A DNA stretch of 64,000 nucleotides from Streptomyces marinisediminis (GCF_026262575.1 NZ_JAPKFL010000002.1:124001-188000), one strand, 5' to 3'. Counted from the first letter of the stretch, positions 36,809 through 44,588 are shown. Translations and numbers: made by a program. Notes: generated by a model not told the origin, from the sequence alone.

Positions 36809-36945
36809 CTGGCAGCCGCCCGGACTAGCCTGCGGGAGATGATCCGGCGGGAGAACTCCTGAACCGCGCACGTCGCTCACCGAGTCGTACGCGATTGGGG
36901 ACGTTCGGTGTACCTCCCCCCGTCTCGAGGAGGGGGACGGCTCGC

Positions 36946-37740
36946 TCAGGCTGCCGTCTGCAGACGGCATTGGTCGGCGGCGAGAGTCCGGAGGCGGGCG
37001 GCCGTGGCGTCCGGGCCGAGTGCTGCCAGGGCCCACAGGGCACTGAGGCGGCGACCGGAGGACCAGATGCCAGTGGCCGGCGGCCGGAACGGGGCCACGG
37101 CGACGTTCTGGGCCGCGAACGGATCCGGATCGAGATAGCTCATGCCGCCGGTCCCACACAGATAGGTGCGGGCGCCGGTCGCGGCGGCCAGGTCGGCGAG
37201 CCGGACGGATCGGCCCGGCCGGACGGTCAGACGGCTGCTGGTGAGGATCTGGCCCCGCCAGCCGATCAGGTCCAGCAAGACGCGGGTGGACATCTGGGCG
37301 ACGGCCGCGGTCCGTCCGGTGGTGAACGCGTCCAGCACGGGGTCCAGGGCCTTCGCGAAAGCGGGCCAGTGGGGGCTGGCGCCATAGTGCTGCGGCAGCA
37401 TCCCGGCGGTCCGGCGGCGGGCCAGGGCGGGGTCGTCGATCACGGCGTCCCGGATGAGGGTGGACCGCCCGTCCGGGAGGTGGGTGGGGATGGTGAGCCA
37501 CTGCTGACGGGCCGGGTCATCGAGGTCGGCGAGACGGGCTCGGTGCTGGTAGTCGCGGTGGGTGAACTGCACGTCGTCCAGGACGATCCAGTAGTCCGCC
37601 GCGAACAGCTTGGCCAGCGTCGTCAGCCTCGGGAACACGTTGGGCTGGTGGATCGCGCACAGCCCGCCAGGGGCAGGCAGGTCACGAGGCGATGAGGCGG
37701 CTGGTGAAGCCGTCGCGGATGAGGGATTCGTACGCGGCAT
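36946..37740 (-). CDS. WbqC-like protein family member
   Basis: A 264-residue protein whose core matches the WbqC family (PF08889): GLCAIHQPNVFPRLTTLAKL, FAADYWIVLDDVQFTHRDYQ and RLADLAAATGARTYLCGTGG, followed by MSYLDPDPFAAQNVAV. WbqC proteins occur in polysaccharide and glycopeptide loci and are suspected acyl- or aminosugar-modifying enzymes, but no reaction is proven. The start overlaps the end of the YdcF-like gene by 59 bp, so the two are translated from one mRNA led by the XRE/TPR gene. The first 24 residues are Ala/Ser/Pro-rich. Confidence 0.85.
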   Translation of the reverse strand: MPRTNPSSATASPAASSPRDLPAPGGLCAIHQPNVFPRLTTLAKLFAADYWIVLDDVQFTHRDYQHRARLADLDDPARQQWLTIPTHLPDGRSTLIRDAVIDDPALARRRTAGMLPQHYGASPHWPAFAKALDPVLDAFTTGRTAAVAQMSTRVLLDLIGWRGQILTSSRLTVRPGRSVRLADLAAATGARTYLCGTGGMSYLDPDPFAAQNVAVAPFRPPATGIWSSGRRLSALWALAALGPDATAARLRTLAADQCRLQTAA

Positions 37741-38350
37741 GCACGTCCTCCGGGACCTGTTGCTCGATGGCGAATCCGAGCTTCGGATACTCGATGACCC
37801 GCTGGAGGTCGCCGACGAGCATGTCCAGGACGAGCTTCTCGTCGCCGATGGACTTCAGGTAGTCGTCGAACTCCAGCGGCTCCGACGCACACAGAATCTC
37901 GACATCGTGCCACAGCTTGCGGGCGGTCGCGAACGACCGCCTTTCCATATAGGGCTTAGAGACCAGCAGCACCGTCTTGGGGTGGATGCCGGCGGCGGCG
38001 AGGACCTCACGCGAGAGGGTGATGTTCTGCCCTGTGTTCGCCGCGTTCGGCTCGAGCAGGATCGCCTCGGCGGGGACGCCGAGGTCGATGGCGTGCTCGC
38101 GGAAGTGGACGGCCTCACCGCGCGGGAAGACCTTGGCAGTGGTGGGGCTGTTGCCACCGGTGAACACCAGGGTCGGGAAGAGCCCAGAGCGATACAGCTC
38201 GGCGGCATGGGCGGCGACGCCGAGGTCGTGGCTGCCCAGCCCGATCGCCACGTTGACGGGCCGCAGCTCGTGCTGCATCTGGTGGTAGTCCCAGATCAGC
38301 TTGGCCTGGCGCCACTGGTCCTCAGTGATGGCCTGCTGGTCGTTGCTCAC
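37682..38350 (-). CDS. YdcF-like (DUF218) protein
   Basis: A 222-residue protein of the DUF218/YdcF superfamily. VNVAIGLGSHDLGVAAHAAE, LFPTLVFTGGNSPTTAKVFP, the NT motif in LLEPNAANTGQNITLSREVL and TVLLVSKPYMERRSFATARK are the family's conserved segments. E. coli YdcF binds S-adenosylmethionine; other members act on envelope precursors. The GTG start at 38350 has GGGAG five bases upstream. It starts 13 bp after the XRE/TPR regulator stop and is in one operon with it and the WbqC-like gene. There is no signal peptide, so it acts in the cytosol. Confidence 0.88.
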   Translation of the reverse strand: MSNDQQAITEDQWRQAKLIWDYHQMQHELRPVNVAIGLGSHDLGVAAHAAELYRSGLFPTLVFTGGNSPTTAKVFPRGEAVHFREHAIDLGVPAEAILLEPNAANTGQNITLSREVLAAAGIHPKTVLLVSKPYMERRSFATARKLWHDVEILCASEPLEFDDYLKSIGDEKLVLDMLVGDLQRVIEYPKLGFAIEQQVPEDVHAAYESLIRDGFTSRLIAS

Positions 38351-38363
38351 GCGTTCTCCCTGG

Positions 38364-39464
38364 TCACCGTTGCCGGGGGCCGGTCGGCCCCTCGCTCATG
38401 GCCTTGATGCCCTCAATACTGCGCAGTTGGTGCACGAGTCCGTACTGCGCGGCCACCTGGGCGACCTGGTCGAGGACGAGGTGTCCATCATCCCGGGTCG
38501 CCGTGTCGGAGAGCAGGATGTGGCCATGAGCGGTGTCCAGTCGCACGCGTTGCATCGGTGATTCGGTGGTCCCGCTGTTGCGGGCGATGTCGATGAAGTG
38601 CAGGGCCTGGGTGAGGTCGCCGGCGCCGCGGCGGGCGAGGGCGAGTTTCTGGTGGGCCACCGACCAGTCGTCCGGTTCGGTGAGGTCTTCGAAGTCACGG
38701 GTCGCGGCCTGCATGACGCGGGTCGCATAGTCGTGCTGGCCGTCCTTGCTCAGCGCAGTCCCCACCCACAGCCGGGCCCTGGCCCGGTCGCGGCGGGAGA
38801 GCCGGTCGTCGACGGCGAGGGTTTCGTAGTTGCGGGCGGCGATCTCCAGCTTCCCGGACATCTCGGTGACCACGGCGAGGGACAGGTCAAGCTGGGCGAC
38901 GCGGCGGGGGATGTCGAGCTGGGTGAAGACCGCGCGGGCGCTGGCATAGGAGTGCTGGGCGGACAGCGGGCCCAGGACGACGCCCTGGTCGCGCCTCAGG
39001 TCGCCGAGCAGGGCGGTGGAGCGGGCGAAGAGATACAGGCCCTTCTCGTCCAGCTCGGGGGCCTTGAACCGGCCGAGCCACCGGGTGAGGAGGCTGTCGG
39101 CGAAGGCGAAGTTCTGCCGGGACAGGGCGACCACGACACGGTCGAGGTCGTCGGCCCAGGATTCGTACTCCCAGGCCCGGGGGCCGGAGGCGGTGACACG
39201 CCGCCGGGCAGTGGTCAGCGGGCTGGTCATCTCGGACAGGAGCGTTTCGAACCGCAGGTGGACGGCGGCGTCCGCGCGGCCGAGAGCGGTGTCGAGGATG
39301 GCCTGGGTGTCGGGTCTGGGTTCGGTGATGGCGAGCTTGGACTCCCACTTGGACACAGTCGCGACCGCCAGGCCGAGCTGCTGGGCGAAGGCCCGCACGC
39401 TCAGTCGCAGGGCGAGCCGCAGGGCCTTGGCCTCCAGGCCGGTCCAGTGGTGCACGGTCGCCAC
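38364..39464 (-). CDS. XRE-family HTH regulator with C-terminal TPR-like domain
   Basis: A 366-residue regulator. The N-terminal HTH (about 10-65) is LRLALRLSVRAFAQQLGLAV, VATVSKWESKLAITEPRPDT. The rest is a helical TPR-like sensor (for example YASARAVFTQLDIPRRVAQL, ARNYETLAVDDRLSRRDRAR). The GTG at 39464 is preferred because GGAAGGGAG lies six bases before it; an ATG 24 bp upstream lacks a site. It heads the leftward operon with the YdcF- and WbqC-like genes and diverges from the resolvase-like operon. An 11-bp direct repeat in the promoter gap is the candidate binding site. Confidence 0.87.
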   Translation of the reverse strand: MATVHHWTGLEAKALRLALRLSVRAFAQQLGLAVATVSKWESKLAITEPRPDTQAILDTALGRADAAVHLRFETLLSEMTSPLTTARRRVTASGPRAWEYESWADDLDRVVVALSRQNFAFADSLLTRWLGRFKAPELDEKGLYLFARSTALLGDLRRDQGVVLGPLSAQHSYASARAVFTQLDIPRRVAQLDLSLAVVTEMSGKLEIAARNYETLAVDDRLSRRDRARARLWVGTALSKDGQHDYATRVMQAATRDFEDLTEPDDWSVAHQKLALARRGAGDLTQALHFIDIARNSGTTESPMQRVRLDTAHGHILLSDTATRDDGHLVLDQVAQVAAQYGLVHQLRSIEGIKAMSEGPTGPRQR

Positions 39465-39518
39465 GCGTCGCTCCCTTCCACCGGTCATCGAAGCAGATCC
39501 GTGCAGGCAGCGGGACAG

Positions 39519-39540
39519 AAGTGGAACGGAAGTAGAACGG
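39519..39540. repeat. Two 11-bp direct repeats in the divergent promoter, candidate operator
   Basis: AAGTGGAACGG (39519-39529) and AAGTAGAACGG (39530-39540) are adjacent and differ at one base. The 11-bp spacing, about one helical turn, puts both on the same DNA face. They lie between the XRE/TPR gene and the resolvase-like gene, typical of an autoregulated HTH regulator. Confidence 0.55.
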
Positions 39541-39618
39541 CCGTTGATTGGCTGCAAGTTGGCCGGACGACACGCTTAAGACGTCACCACCTGTCGAGCC
39601 TTTTGGACGGTCCTGAGC

Positions 39619-40047
39619 ATGGAACCCCTCACGGAGCATCGCCCGGTCAGTGGCCCGGTCGTTTACGGCTTTCTGCGGCTGGTGCGGGTCTCCCGAGCAC
39701 GGCAGGACGCGCTGGTCACCTCGCTCGCCGAGTACTGTCGCAGCCACGAGCTGCAGCTGTCCGGCGTCTTTACCGACCGCGACGCGGCCGCCGGGCCGGC
39801 GTCGGCGGCGTTCACCGGGCTGCTGGACGTGCTCGCGCTGCCGGACGTCTATGGCGTGATCGCCCCGGCCATGTCGCACCTGGGGCCGAAGGCCATAGCC
39901 GCTGGACGCGGGCGCCGGATCGAGGCGGCCGGCTCGCGGCTGCTGCTGGTCCGTAAGCCCCGCACCACCCACCACTCCGTCTCCCGCAGCGGCCCCGTCC
40001 GCCGCCGCCATCCCGGCACCACCCGCGTCCTGGACGCCGAGTCATGA
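39619..40047 (+). CDS. Resolvase-like small protein without catalytic serine
   Basis: A 142-residue protein. VVYGFLRLVRVSRARQDALV, then SLAEYCRSHELQLSGVFTDR and VLALPDVYGVIAPAMSHLGP, follow the layout of a serine recombinase N-terminal domain. The catalytic Ser of the YxRVSxxxQ motif has no clear equivalent at the right position, and no DNA-binding C-terminal domain follows. It is therefore unlikely to be a recombinase; a regulatory descendant is possible. Its stop overlaps the next start (ATGA), so it is translationally coupled to the ATPase gene. Confidence 0.7.
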   Translation: MEPLTEHRPVSGPVVYGFLRLVRVSRARQDALVTSLAEYCRSHELQLSGVFTDRDAAAGPASAAFTGLLDVLALPDVYGVIAPAMSHLGPKAIAAGRGRRIEAAGSRLLLVRKPRTTHHSVSRSGPVRRRHPGTTRVLDAES

Positions 40048-40457
40048 GGACCGTGATGACCAAGACGACCCAGCGGTTCTTCGAGGCCCGGCCCGAGTCG
40101 GTCGGCCAGGCACGGTCCTTCGCCTCCGAGGCCCTGACGGACTGGGGCCTGTCCGACCGCGCCGAGGACATCCGGCTCTGCGTCTCCGAGCTCGTCACCA
40201 ACGCGCTGGTCCACGGCACCGCCCCCGGCCGCGGCTTCCTGGTCAAGCTCGACGTCGACGACGAAGTTGTACGCCTGGAAGTGCACGACAGCCGCAGCCA
40301 GCACCCCCAGGCCCGCCAAGCCGCCAGCACGGACACCTCCGGACGCGGCCTGGTCCTGGTGGACACGCTCGTCGACGGTTGGGGAGCCCACGACCGTACC
40401 CCGTTCGGGAAGGTCGTCTGGTCCTGCTTCAAGACTGCTGAAGGCACGACCCCATGA
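40044..40457 (+). CDS. ATP-binding anti-sigma-factor-like kinase (HATPase_c_2)
   Basis: A 137-residue GHKL ATPase of the RsbW/SpoIIAB-like kind. Motif N is in IRLCVSELVTNALVHGTAPG, the central strand VKLDVDDEVVRLEVHDSRSQ, and the G box TDTSGRGLVLVDTLVDGWGA. Streptomycetes carry many such stand-alone ATPases, usually paired with HTH or DUF397 proteins. It overlaps both neighbours by 4 bases, so it is in a tight four-gene unit; its target is unknown. Confidence 0.9.
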   Translation: MRTVMTKTTQRFFEARPESVGQARSFASEALTDWGLSDRAEDIRLCVSELVTNALVHGTAPGRGFLVKLDVDDEVVRLEVHDSRSQHPQARQAASTDTSGRGLVLVDTLVDGWGAHDRTPFGKVVWSCFKTAEGTTP

Positions 40458-40924
40458 GCGTCCTTCTCACCCCGCCCGGCCCCGAGCTGCGGCTGCTGGT
40501 GTCGCTCGCCGCCTGGACCTGGCCCGGCACCCGCCCGGACGGGGGCGAGATCGCGCACATCCTGATCACCCACACCCCTGCCCTGACCGGCTCGGGCACC
40601 ACCGAGACGGCCGAGGCCAGGATGCGGCGGCTGTCCGCCGCCCTCGGTGGCCTGACCGGCGCCTGGGAGGTCATCCCGGAGCTGGAGCCCTGCCTTCAGA
40701 CCGTCGGCGATCAGGTGCTGCTGCACATCCCCGGCGCCTCCCGCCGGCTGCGGCTGCCCACCCGCCGGTCCTGGACCGAACTACTCGCCCGCAACGGCGA
40801 GGCGATCCTCCTGCTCGGCCTGGACCCGCTGCCGCAGTCCGCTGACGCCGCCCAGGTCGACACCTACCTGGACGCCGTCCTCGCAGCCGACCGGCTGCTG
40901 TTCGGACGCGCCCGCACCCGCTGA
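40454..40924 (+). CDS. Unknown protein of the resolvase-like/ATPase operon
   Basis: A 156-residue soluble protein; I do not recognise the family. Visible features are an N-terminal GPELRLLVSLAAWTWPGTRP, a small-residue-rich middle and an acidic Leu-rich C-terminus (SADAAQVDTYLDAVLAADRL). It has no signal peptide or membrane segment. Its ATG overlaps the stop of the ATPase gene (4 bases), so the two products are probably made together. It ends 50 bp before the adenosylhomocysteinase-like remnant. Confidence 0.75.
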   Translation: MSVLLTPPGPELRLLVSLAAWTWPGTRPDGGEIAHILITHTPALTGSGTTETAEARMRRLSAALGGLTGAWEVIPELEPCLQTVGDQVLLHIPGASRRLRLPTRRSWTELLARNGEAILLLGLDPLPQSADAAQVDTYLDAVLAADRLLFGRARTR

Positions 40925-40974
40925 ACCCACATCTCCTCGCACGGCCCGGACGGAACGGATGAGAGGGAACTGCC

Positions 40975-41550
40975 ATGGAAACCTTCGAACGCGCCCGGCT
41001 GGACGCCTACTTCGCCCGGATCGCCACCCAGTTCGACCCGGGTGAGCAGACCGCGTCGTTCCTGATCACGCACCTACTCGCCGAGCGTCCCGCGTTCGTC
41101 CGCGCGGTCGCCGCGATGACCCGGCTCACCGCGGTGCTGCCCAAGCCGAAGTCCATCCACCCGGCCGCCAAGCGCGAGGTCGAGCAGGCCGTTCCGGTCG
41201 ATACCCTCACCCGCGAGCTGTTCACCGACGACGACACCGCCCTGGACTACCTCGAGTCCCGGGCCGCAGGCGGGACGGTCAGCTTGCTGGATGTTGGCGG
41301 CTACTTCGCCCCAACCCTCGCCGAGGTCCACAGCCGGTTCACCGGCCGGCTCACCGGGGTGATCGAGGACACCGAGAACGGGCACCGCCGCTACGAGGAC
41401 CTCGACAAACGGCCATGGCCGCCATCAAGTCCTGTCGCTTCTTGTGCAAGCCGCGATGCTCGGCCACCCGCACCACCGCCCTCGTCCATGCCGTCCTCAC
41501 CCTCCATCACGCCAGCGCACATGCAGGGTGGAAGAGCCCCACTCGCATGA
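40975..41550 (+). pseudogene. Truncated adenosylhomocysteinase-like gene
   Basis: The first 145 residues look like the N-terminal half of an S-adenosylhomocysteine hydrolase-like protein: FDPGEQTASFLITHLLAERP, VSLLDVGGYFAPTLAEVHSR and LTGVIEDTENGHRRYEDLDK. After codon 147 or so (near 41412) the frame turns into Pro/Ser/Ala sequence and stops at 41550. The NAD-binding Rossmann half expected next is absent from the downstream DNA, so a deletion or rearrangement has removed it. The remaining polypeptide cannot be an active hydrolase. It is the last member of the rightward operon. Confidence 0.7.
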
Positions 41551-41636
41551 CGACTTCCCCGAGTAGGATGAGGCACAACCCGGGCCCGTCGCACTCGCGC
41601 TTATTGGACCGGGCCTGGCAGGTCAAAAGGCGCTCG

Positions 41637-41759
41637 ATGGCACGGTCATCTCTCGTCAGCTTCCACTACCAGCGTGATCATTGGCGGGTCCGGCAGATCT
41701 TGAACATCGGTGCTGAGGTGCCGGAAACTCATGGCTGGCCGCTGCCGCATCTGCTCTGA
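41637..41759 (+). pseudogene. Relic of a TIR-like (DUF1863-type) protein
   Basis: A 40-residue fragment that begins MARSSLVSFHYQRDHWRVRQ followed by ILNIGAEVPETHG and a stop. The start closely resembles the first strand and helix of TIR-like DUF1863 proteins (xSFHYxxDxWRxxxxxNxG), which are about 150 residues long and include Thoeris ThsB relatives. No continuation was found in any frame downstream. It marks a decayed, possibly defence-related, gene; the assignment rests on a short match. Confidence 0.5.
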
Positions 41760-42117
41760 GCCGCTACGGCCCGCGTCGACGGGCCGCCGCCGGCCTACTG
41801 CGGTGCGGAGTGCCGGCGCCGTGGCGTGATCCGTCGTCGGCGGGCTCGCCAGCGCGGCGGCGGCAAGGGAGCAGGAGTGCGCGGAACTGCGGGCCGTACT
41901 CGACGGGCACCCGCCCTCGCGGTGGGCAGGCACCGGCGCACGCGCGCGCGAGCGGCTGGCCGAGCTGGAGCGCGAGAACGACGTACATGAGCAGTGAACA
42001 CGGCTCTGCTGGGCCGCCAGCGCGTCGTGACGTTCTGCGTCGTGCTCCACGCGGCTCGCCCGGCACGACGCGACTGAGCCCCTGATAGCGGGACAGTTGG
42101 GAGCGTCGCCTCAGCAC
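41760..42117. other. Decayed sequence between the two halves of the island
   Basis: No complete gene is present in these 358 bp. A stretch reading RERLAELEREN before a stop (to about 41999) has coiled-coil character and could be a gene remnant, but lacks a start and any family match. I see no RNA gene. Confidence 0.45.
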
Positions 42118-42145
42118 TACGGCCCCCGTTGGCACGGGGGCCGTA
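42118..42145 (+). terminator. Hairpin terminator before the second XRE gene
   Basis: A perfect 12-bp stem (42118-42129 with 42134-42145, core ACGGCCCCCGT) with a TGGC loop. It lies 63 bp upstream of the XRE gene at 42209 and isolates it from the decayed region. Confidence 0.75.
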
Positions 42146-42208
42146 CGCACGTACCCCGACGCCGGGCCGGGAGTACTGTTCTGTTGTCGACGCAGAACGG
42201 AGCCCAGT

Positions 42209-43393
42209 ATGCCCCTGCACACTGACGAGCACACCGGCGCACGTGTCGCGCACGTGCGCAAGGTCCGCCGACTGACACAGCGAGAGCTCGCCGATCTGTC
42301 CCACGTGTCGTACAGCACCATCACGAAGGTGGAGCAGGGCGTGATGCCCGCGAGCCCTTCTGTGATCGGTGCGTTGGCGCGTGCCCTGTCTATCCCGGTC
42401 TCTGAACTGACCGGGCAGCCGTACCTCGAAGAACTGCGCCGCGATCAACTGGACGGGCTCATTCAGCCGATCCGCGAAGCTCTGGATGTGTACGACCTCG
42501 GACCCGATGTCGACGTCGCACCTCGTGCGTTGGACGACTTGGCTCGGGACGCCGAGCAGTTGTGCGCCCTGGTACGCGCCACCGATCTCAAGGCGGTGGC
42601 CACGACGCTGCCGAGCCTCATCCACGAAGCCACGACGGCGGCCCACTCCGACGCCTCAGACCGGGCCTGGCAGGTGCTCGCGTCCACGTACCGGACCGCC
42701 TATGACGTGACGACGAAGCTCGGTTACCACGACCTGTGCACGGTCGCCCTTGATCGCATGGAGTGGGCGGCACAGCGCGCCTCGGACCCGGTGCTCTCCG
42801 GTGTGCGCCAGTACATGCGCGCCCTGGCCTATCTCCGAGCGGGCCAGTACCGAACCGGCAAGCGTCTGGTCAGTCTCGGACTCGCCACGGTGGACGGTGC
42901 CCCGAGCAGCCGGGAGCGCGACGTGGCGTCCGGGCAGCTCCACCTCGGGGCGTCCGTGCTGTACGCCCGCAGCCAGGACGGGGACGCGGCACAGGGGCAC
43001 CTTGACGAAGCCGAGCGGATCGCGGCGCGCACTGGCCCTGCTGAGCGCGTGCACTGGCTCGCCTTCGGTCCGACGAACGTCGGCGTGCACCGCGTGGCGG
43101 CGCTGGCCGAACAGGACTTGTACCCCGAAGCCGTCGAGACGGCTTCCACGCTCACGATCCCCGAGGACTGGCCGAAGTCGCGCACCAGCCACCACTACGC
43201 CGAGGTCGCCCGCGCTCAGCTCTGGATGGGCCGCGCCGATTCGGCGTTCAAGAGCCTCCAGCACGCGCGGAAGGTGGCCCCCCAGCAGACGAAGTACCAC
43301 CCCTTGGTCAGGGAGACCTACGCCGGGCTGGAGTCTGCCAAGCGCAGGATGCCGGAGACATTCTCGAACTTCGGCGCATGGCTGGGCGTATGA
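42209..43393 (+). CDS. XRE-family HTH regulator with TPR-like sensor domain
   Basis: A 394-residue regulator. The HTH (about 10-68) reads ARVAHVRKVRRLTQRELADL, SHVSYSTITKVEQGVMPASP. The C-terminal 300 residues are all-helical TPR-like (AQLWMGRADSAFKSLQHARK), as in many streptomycete NsdA/BldD-adjacent regulators. It is a different subfamily from the 38.4-kb regulator. A short inverted repeat TTCTG-N9-CAGAA (42179-42197) precedes the start and might be its operator. It leads a set of three small genes. Confidence 0.9.
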   Translation: MPLHTDEHTGARVAHVRKVRRLTQRELADLSHVSYSTITKVEQGVMPASPSVIGALARALSIPVSELTGQPYLEELRRDQLDGLIQPIREALDVYDLGPDVDVAPRALDDLARDAEQLCALVRATDLKAVATTLPSLIHEATTAAHSDASDRAWQVLASTYRTAYDVTTKLGYHDLCTVALDRMEWAAQRASDPVLSGVRQYMRALAYLRAGQYRTGKRLVSLGLATVDGAPSSRERDVASGQLHLGASVLYARSQDGDAAQGHLDEAERIAARTGPAERVHWLAFGPTNVGVHRVAALAEQDLYPEAVETASTLTIPEDWPKSRTSHHYAEVARAQLWMGRADSAFKSLQHARKVAPQQTKYHPLVRETYAGLESAKRRMPETFSNFGAWLGV

Positions 43394-43411
43394 CTTAGCG
43401 TCACCCTTTGG

Positions 43412-43443
43412 CCGGAGCTATCAGTGAACTCTGATATTTCCGG
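43412..43443 (+). promoter_or_regulatory. Interrupted inverted repeat before the small-gene operon
   Basis: Arms CCGGA-GC-TATCAG and CTGATA-TT-TCCGG surround the loop TGAACT. It is 19 bp after the XRE stop and 90 bp before the next start. It could be a weak terminator/attenuator or an operator (the TATCAG-N6-CTGATA core is symmetric). It has no G/C-rich stem like the other terminators here. Confidence 0.4.
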
Positions 43444-43533
43444 TCTGTGCATGTCGAGACGCTGTGAGTGACAGCACCCCCGCGACCGCGCGAACGGCCC
43501 GGGGGCATGGCCCACGCTTACAGGAGCGTCGAC

Positions 43534-43830
43534 ATGACCGAGACTATCCGCCGCTGGTTCGAACTGGTGAGGGGGCTTGCGGTGCTGGTGACCAGCCGCC
43601 CGCCCTCCGCCGTACGCCTCCGTCCTGTCCCGCCGCCGCAACCGGCGCCGACTCTGCGGGCGTGCCGTCCGGAAGACACGATCATCGACGCCGACGCTCT
43701 TCCGGTGGTCCGGCCCTACTTCGTCGCGCACGAGCAGCACCAGCGGCGGCAGGCCCTGGCGTTTGCCCTCGACGGTGTCGACGTCGGCGCTGAGGTAATG
43801 CACGGCGTGCACGTCGGGAGGTCGGCATGA
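43534..43830 (+). CDS. Small unknown protein following the XRE regulator
   Basis: A 98-residue protein starting MTETIRRWFELVRGLAVLVT, then a Pro-rich stretch (PVPPPQPAPTL) and a charged C-terminal half with RPYFVAHEQHQRRQALAFAL. No family is recognised. The ATG at 43534 has CAGGAGC ten bases upstream. Its stop overlaps the start of the next gene (ATGA). Its position right after an XRE/TPR regulator is common in streptomycetes, where such regulators sit with small partner proteins. Confidence 0.7.
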   Translation: MTETIRRWFELVRGLAVLVTSRPPSAVRLRPVPPPQPAPTLRACRPEDTIIDADALPVVRPYFVAHEQHQRRQALAFALDGVDVGAEVMHGVHVGRSA

Positions 43831-44183
43831 ACGTGCCCACATGCGGCGCTCACCACCCCGGCGAGCGCTACCGGCCGTTCGGCCACCCCGACCGCTTCCC
43901 CTGCACCGAGCCAGCCGACCACGACAGCTTGCACCGGAACCGGCACGGGGCCGAGTGGGGACCAGAGCGGCCCGTCAGTGGCCCGCTTGACCCGAACAAG
44001 GTCTGCAACCTGTGCAGGCAGCCGGGTGCGGAGATCATGATTGGCCTCTTCGAGCGGAGCAGCGGCCCCGCGTTCGCGCACTACGGGTGCAAGGACTGCG
44101 CCCGCTGGTACGCGGAGCAGCCGCACTCCCCCGCGTGGCTCAAGGCCGAGATGGGCACGGGGGTGGCACACGATGGCCGCTGA
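43827..44183 (+). CDS. Small Cys/His-rich protein, probable zinc binder
   Basis: A 118-residue protein with many potential metal ligands: CGAHHPGERYRPFGH near the N-terminus, then KVCNLCRQPGAEI (CxxC) and HYGCKDCARWYAEQ (CxxC). The paired CxxC motifs 45 residues or so apart suggest a zinc ribbon. It has no membrane segment. It overlaps the previous gene by 4 bp and the next by 11 bp, so all three are co-translated. Function unknown. Confidence 0.72.
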   Translation: MNVPTCGAHHPGERYRPFGHPDRFPCTEPADHDSLHRNRHGAEWGPERPVSGPLDPNKVCNLCRQPGAEIMIGLFERSSGPAFAHYGCKDCARWYAEQPHSPAWLKAEMGTGVAHDGR

Positions 44184-44397
44184 CTGGCGCATCGAAATGA
44201 TCACCGGACAGCCCGCCCGGCTGACCGATGACGGCCGCATCACCATCCCGCTCTGGCTCCTGCGGAACGAGCGCCACCACGCGGACCTGACGCTTACCCT
44301 GCCGCTCCACGAAGCCGAGTCGCTACACGCCCGCTTGTGCCGCCTGCTCGCCACCGCGAACGGCGAGCAGGTGGAGCAGGCACCGCCCTGCCGCTGA
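44173..44397 (+). CDS. Small unknown protein, last gene of the XRE small-gene operon
   Basis: A 74-residue protein: DWRIEMITGQPARLTDDGRI, then TIPLWLLRNERHHADLTLTL and a helical HEAESLHARLCRLLATANGE. The middle could form a small beta sheet. No known family is recognised. It overlaps the zinc-ribbon-like gene by 11 bp. A strong hairpin follows its stop by 9 bp, closing the operon. Confidence 0.68.
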   Translation: MAADWRIEMITGQPARLTDDGRITIPLWLLRNERHHADLTLTLPLHEAESLHARLCRLLATANGEQVEQAPPCR

Positions 44398-44406
44398 CGC
44401 GAACGA

Positions 44407-44441
44407 CAGAGACCCCCCGATTGATGGTCGGGGGGTCTCTG
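44407..44441 (+). terminator. Hairpin terminator at the right end of the island operon
   Basis: Perfect 14-bp arms CAGAGACCCCCCGA (44407-44420) and TCGGGGGGTCTCTG (44428-44441) with loop TTGATGG. It follows the 74-residue gene by 9 bp. Confidence 0.85.
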
Positions 44442-44561
44442 CTGTGCTGTCAGTTCCCGGTGATCATCTTGCACAGAGATTACACAAGACTCCGAGAATC
44501 GACCGGAACCGGTGACAAGCGATGAGAGATGAAGTCGCAGCTCAGAGCGGTTTTCCGGGTA

Positions 44562-44580
44562 CCGCCGCTGATAGCGGCGG
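44562..44580 (-). terminator. Short hairpin after glnA
   Basis: Arms CCGCCGCT/AGCGGCGG (8 bp) with loop GAT lie 8 bp past the glnA stop. On the minus strand a GGAAAACC patch follows shortly after. It is probably the glnA terminator. Confidence 0.6.
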
Positions 44581-44588
44581 GGCGGCTC

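Noticed and set aside
35501..36811. Target-site duplication flanking the IS
   Set aside because: The three bases on either side (GAG and CTG) do not match; shifting the ends outward gives at most a 2-bp identity, which is not significant.
39619..40047. Active site-specific serine recombinase
   Set aside because: The fold-like N-terminus lacks a clearly placed catalytic Ser and a DNA-binding domain, so integration activity is not supported.
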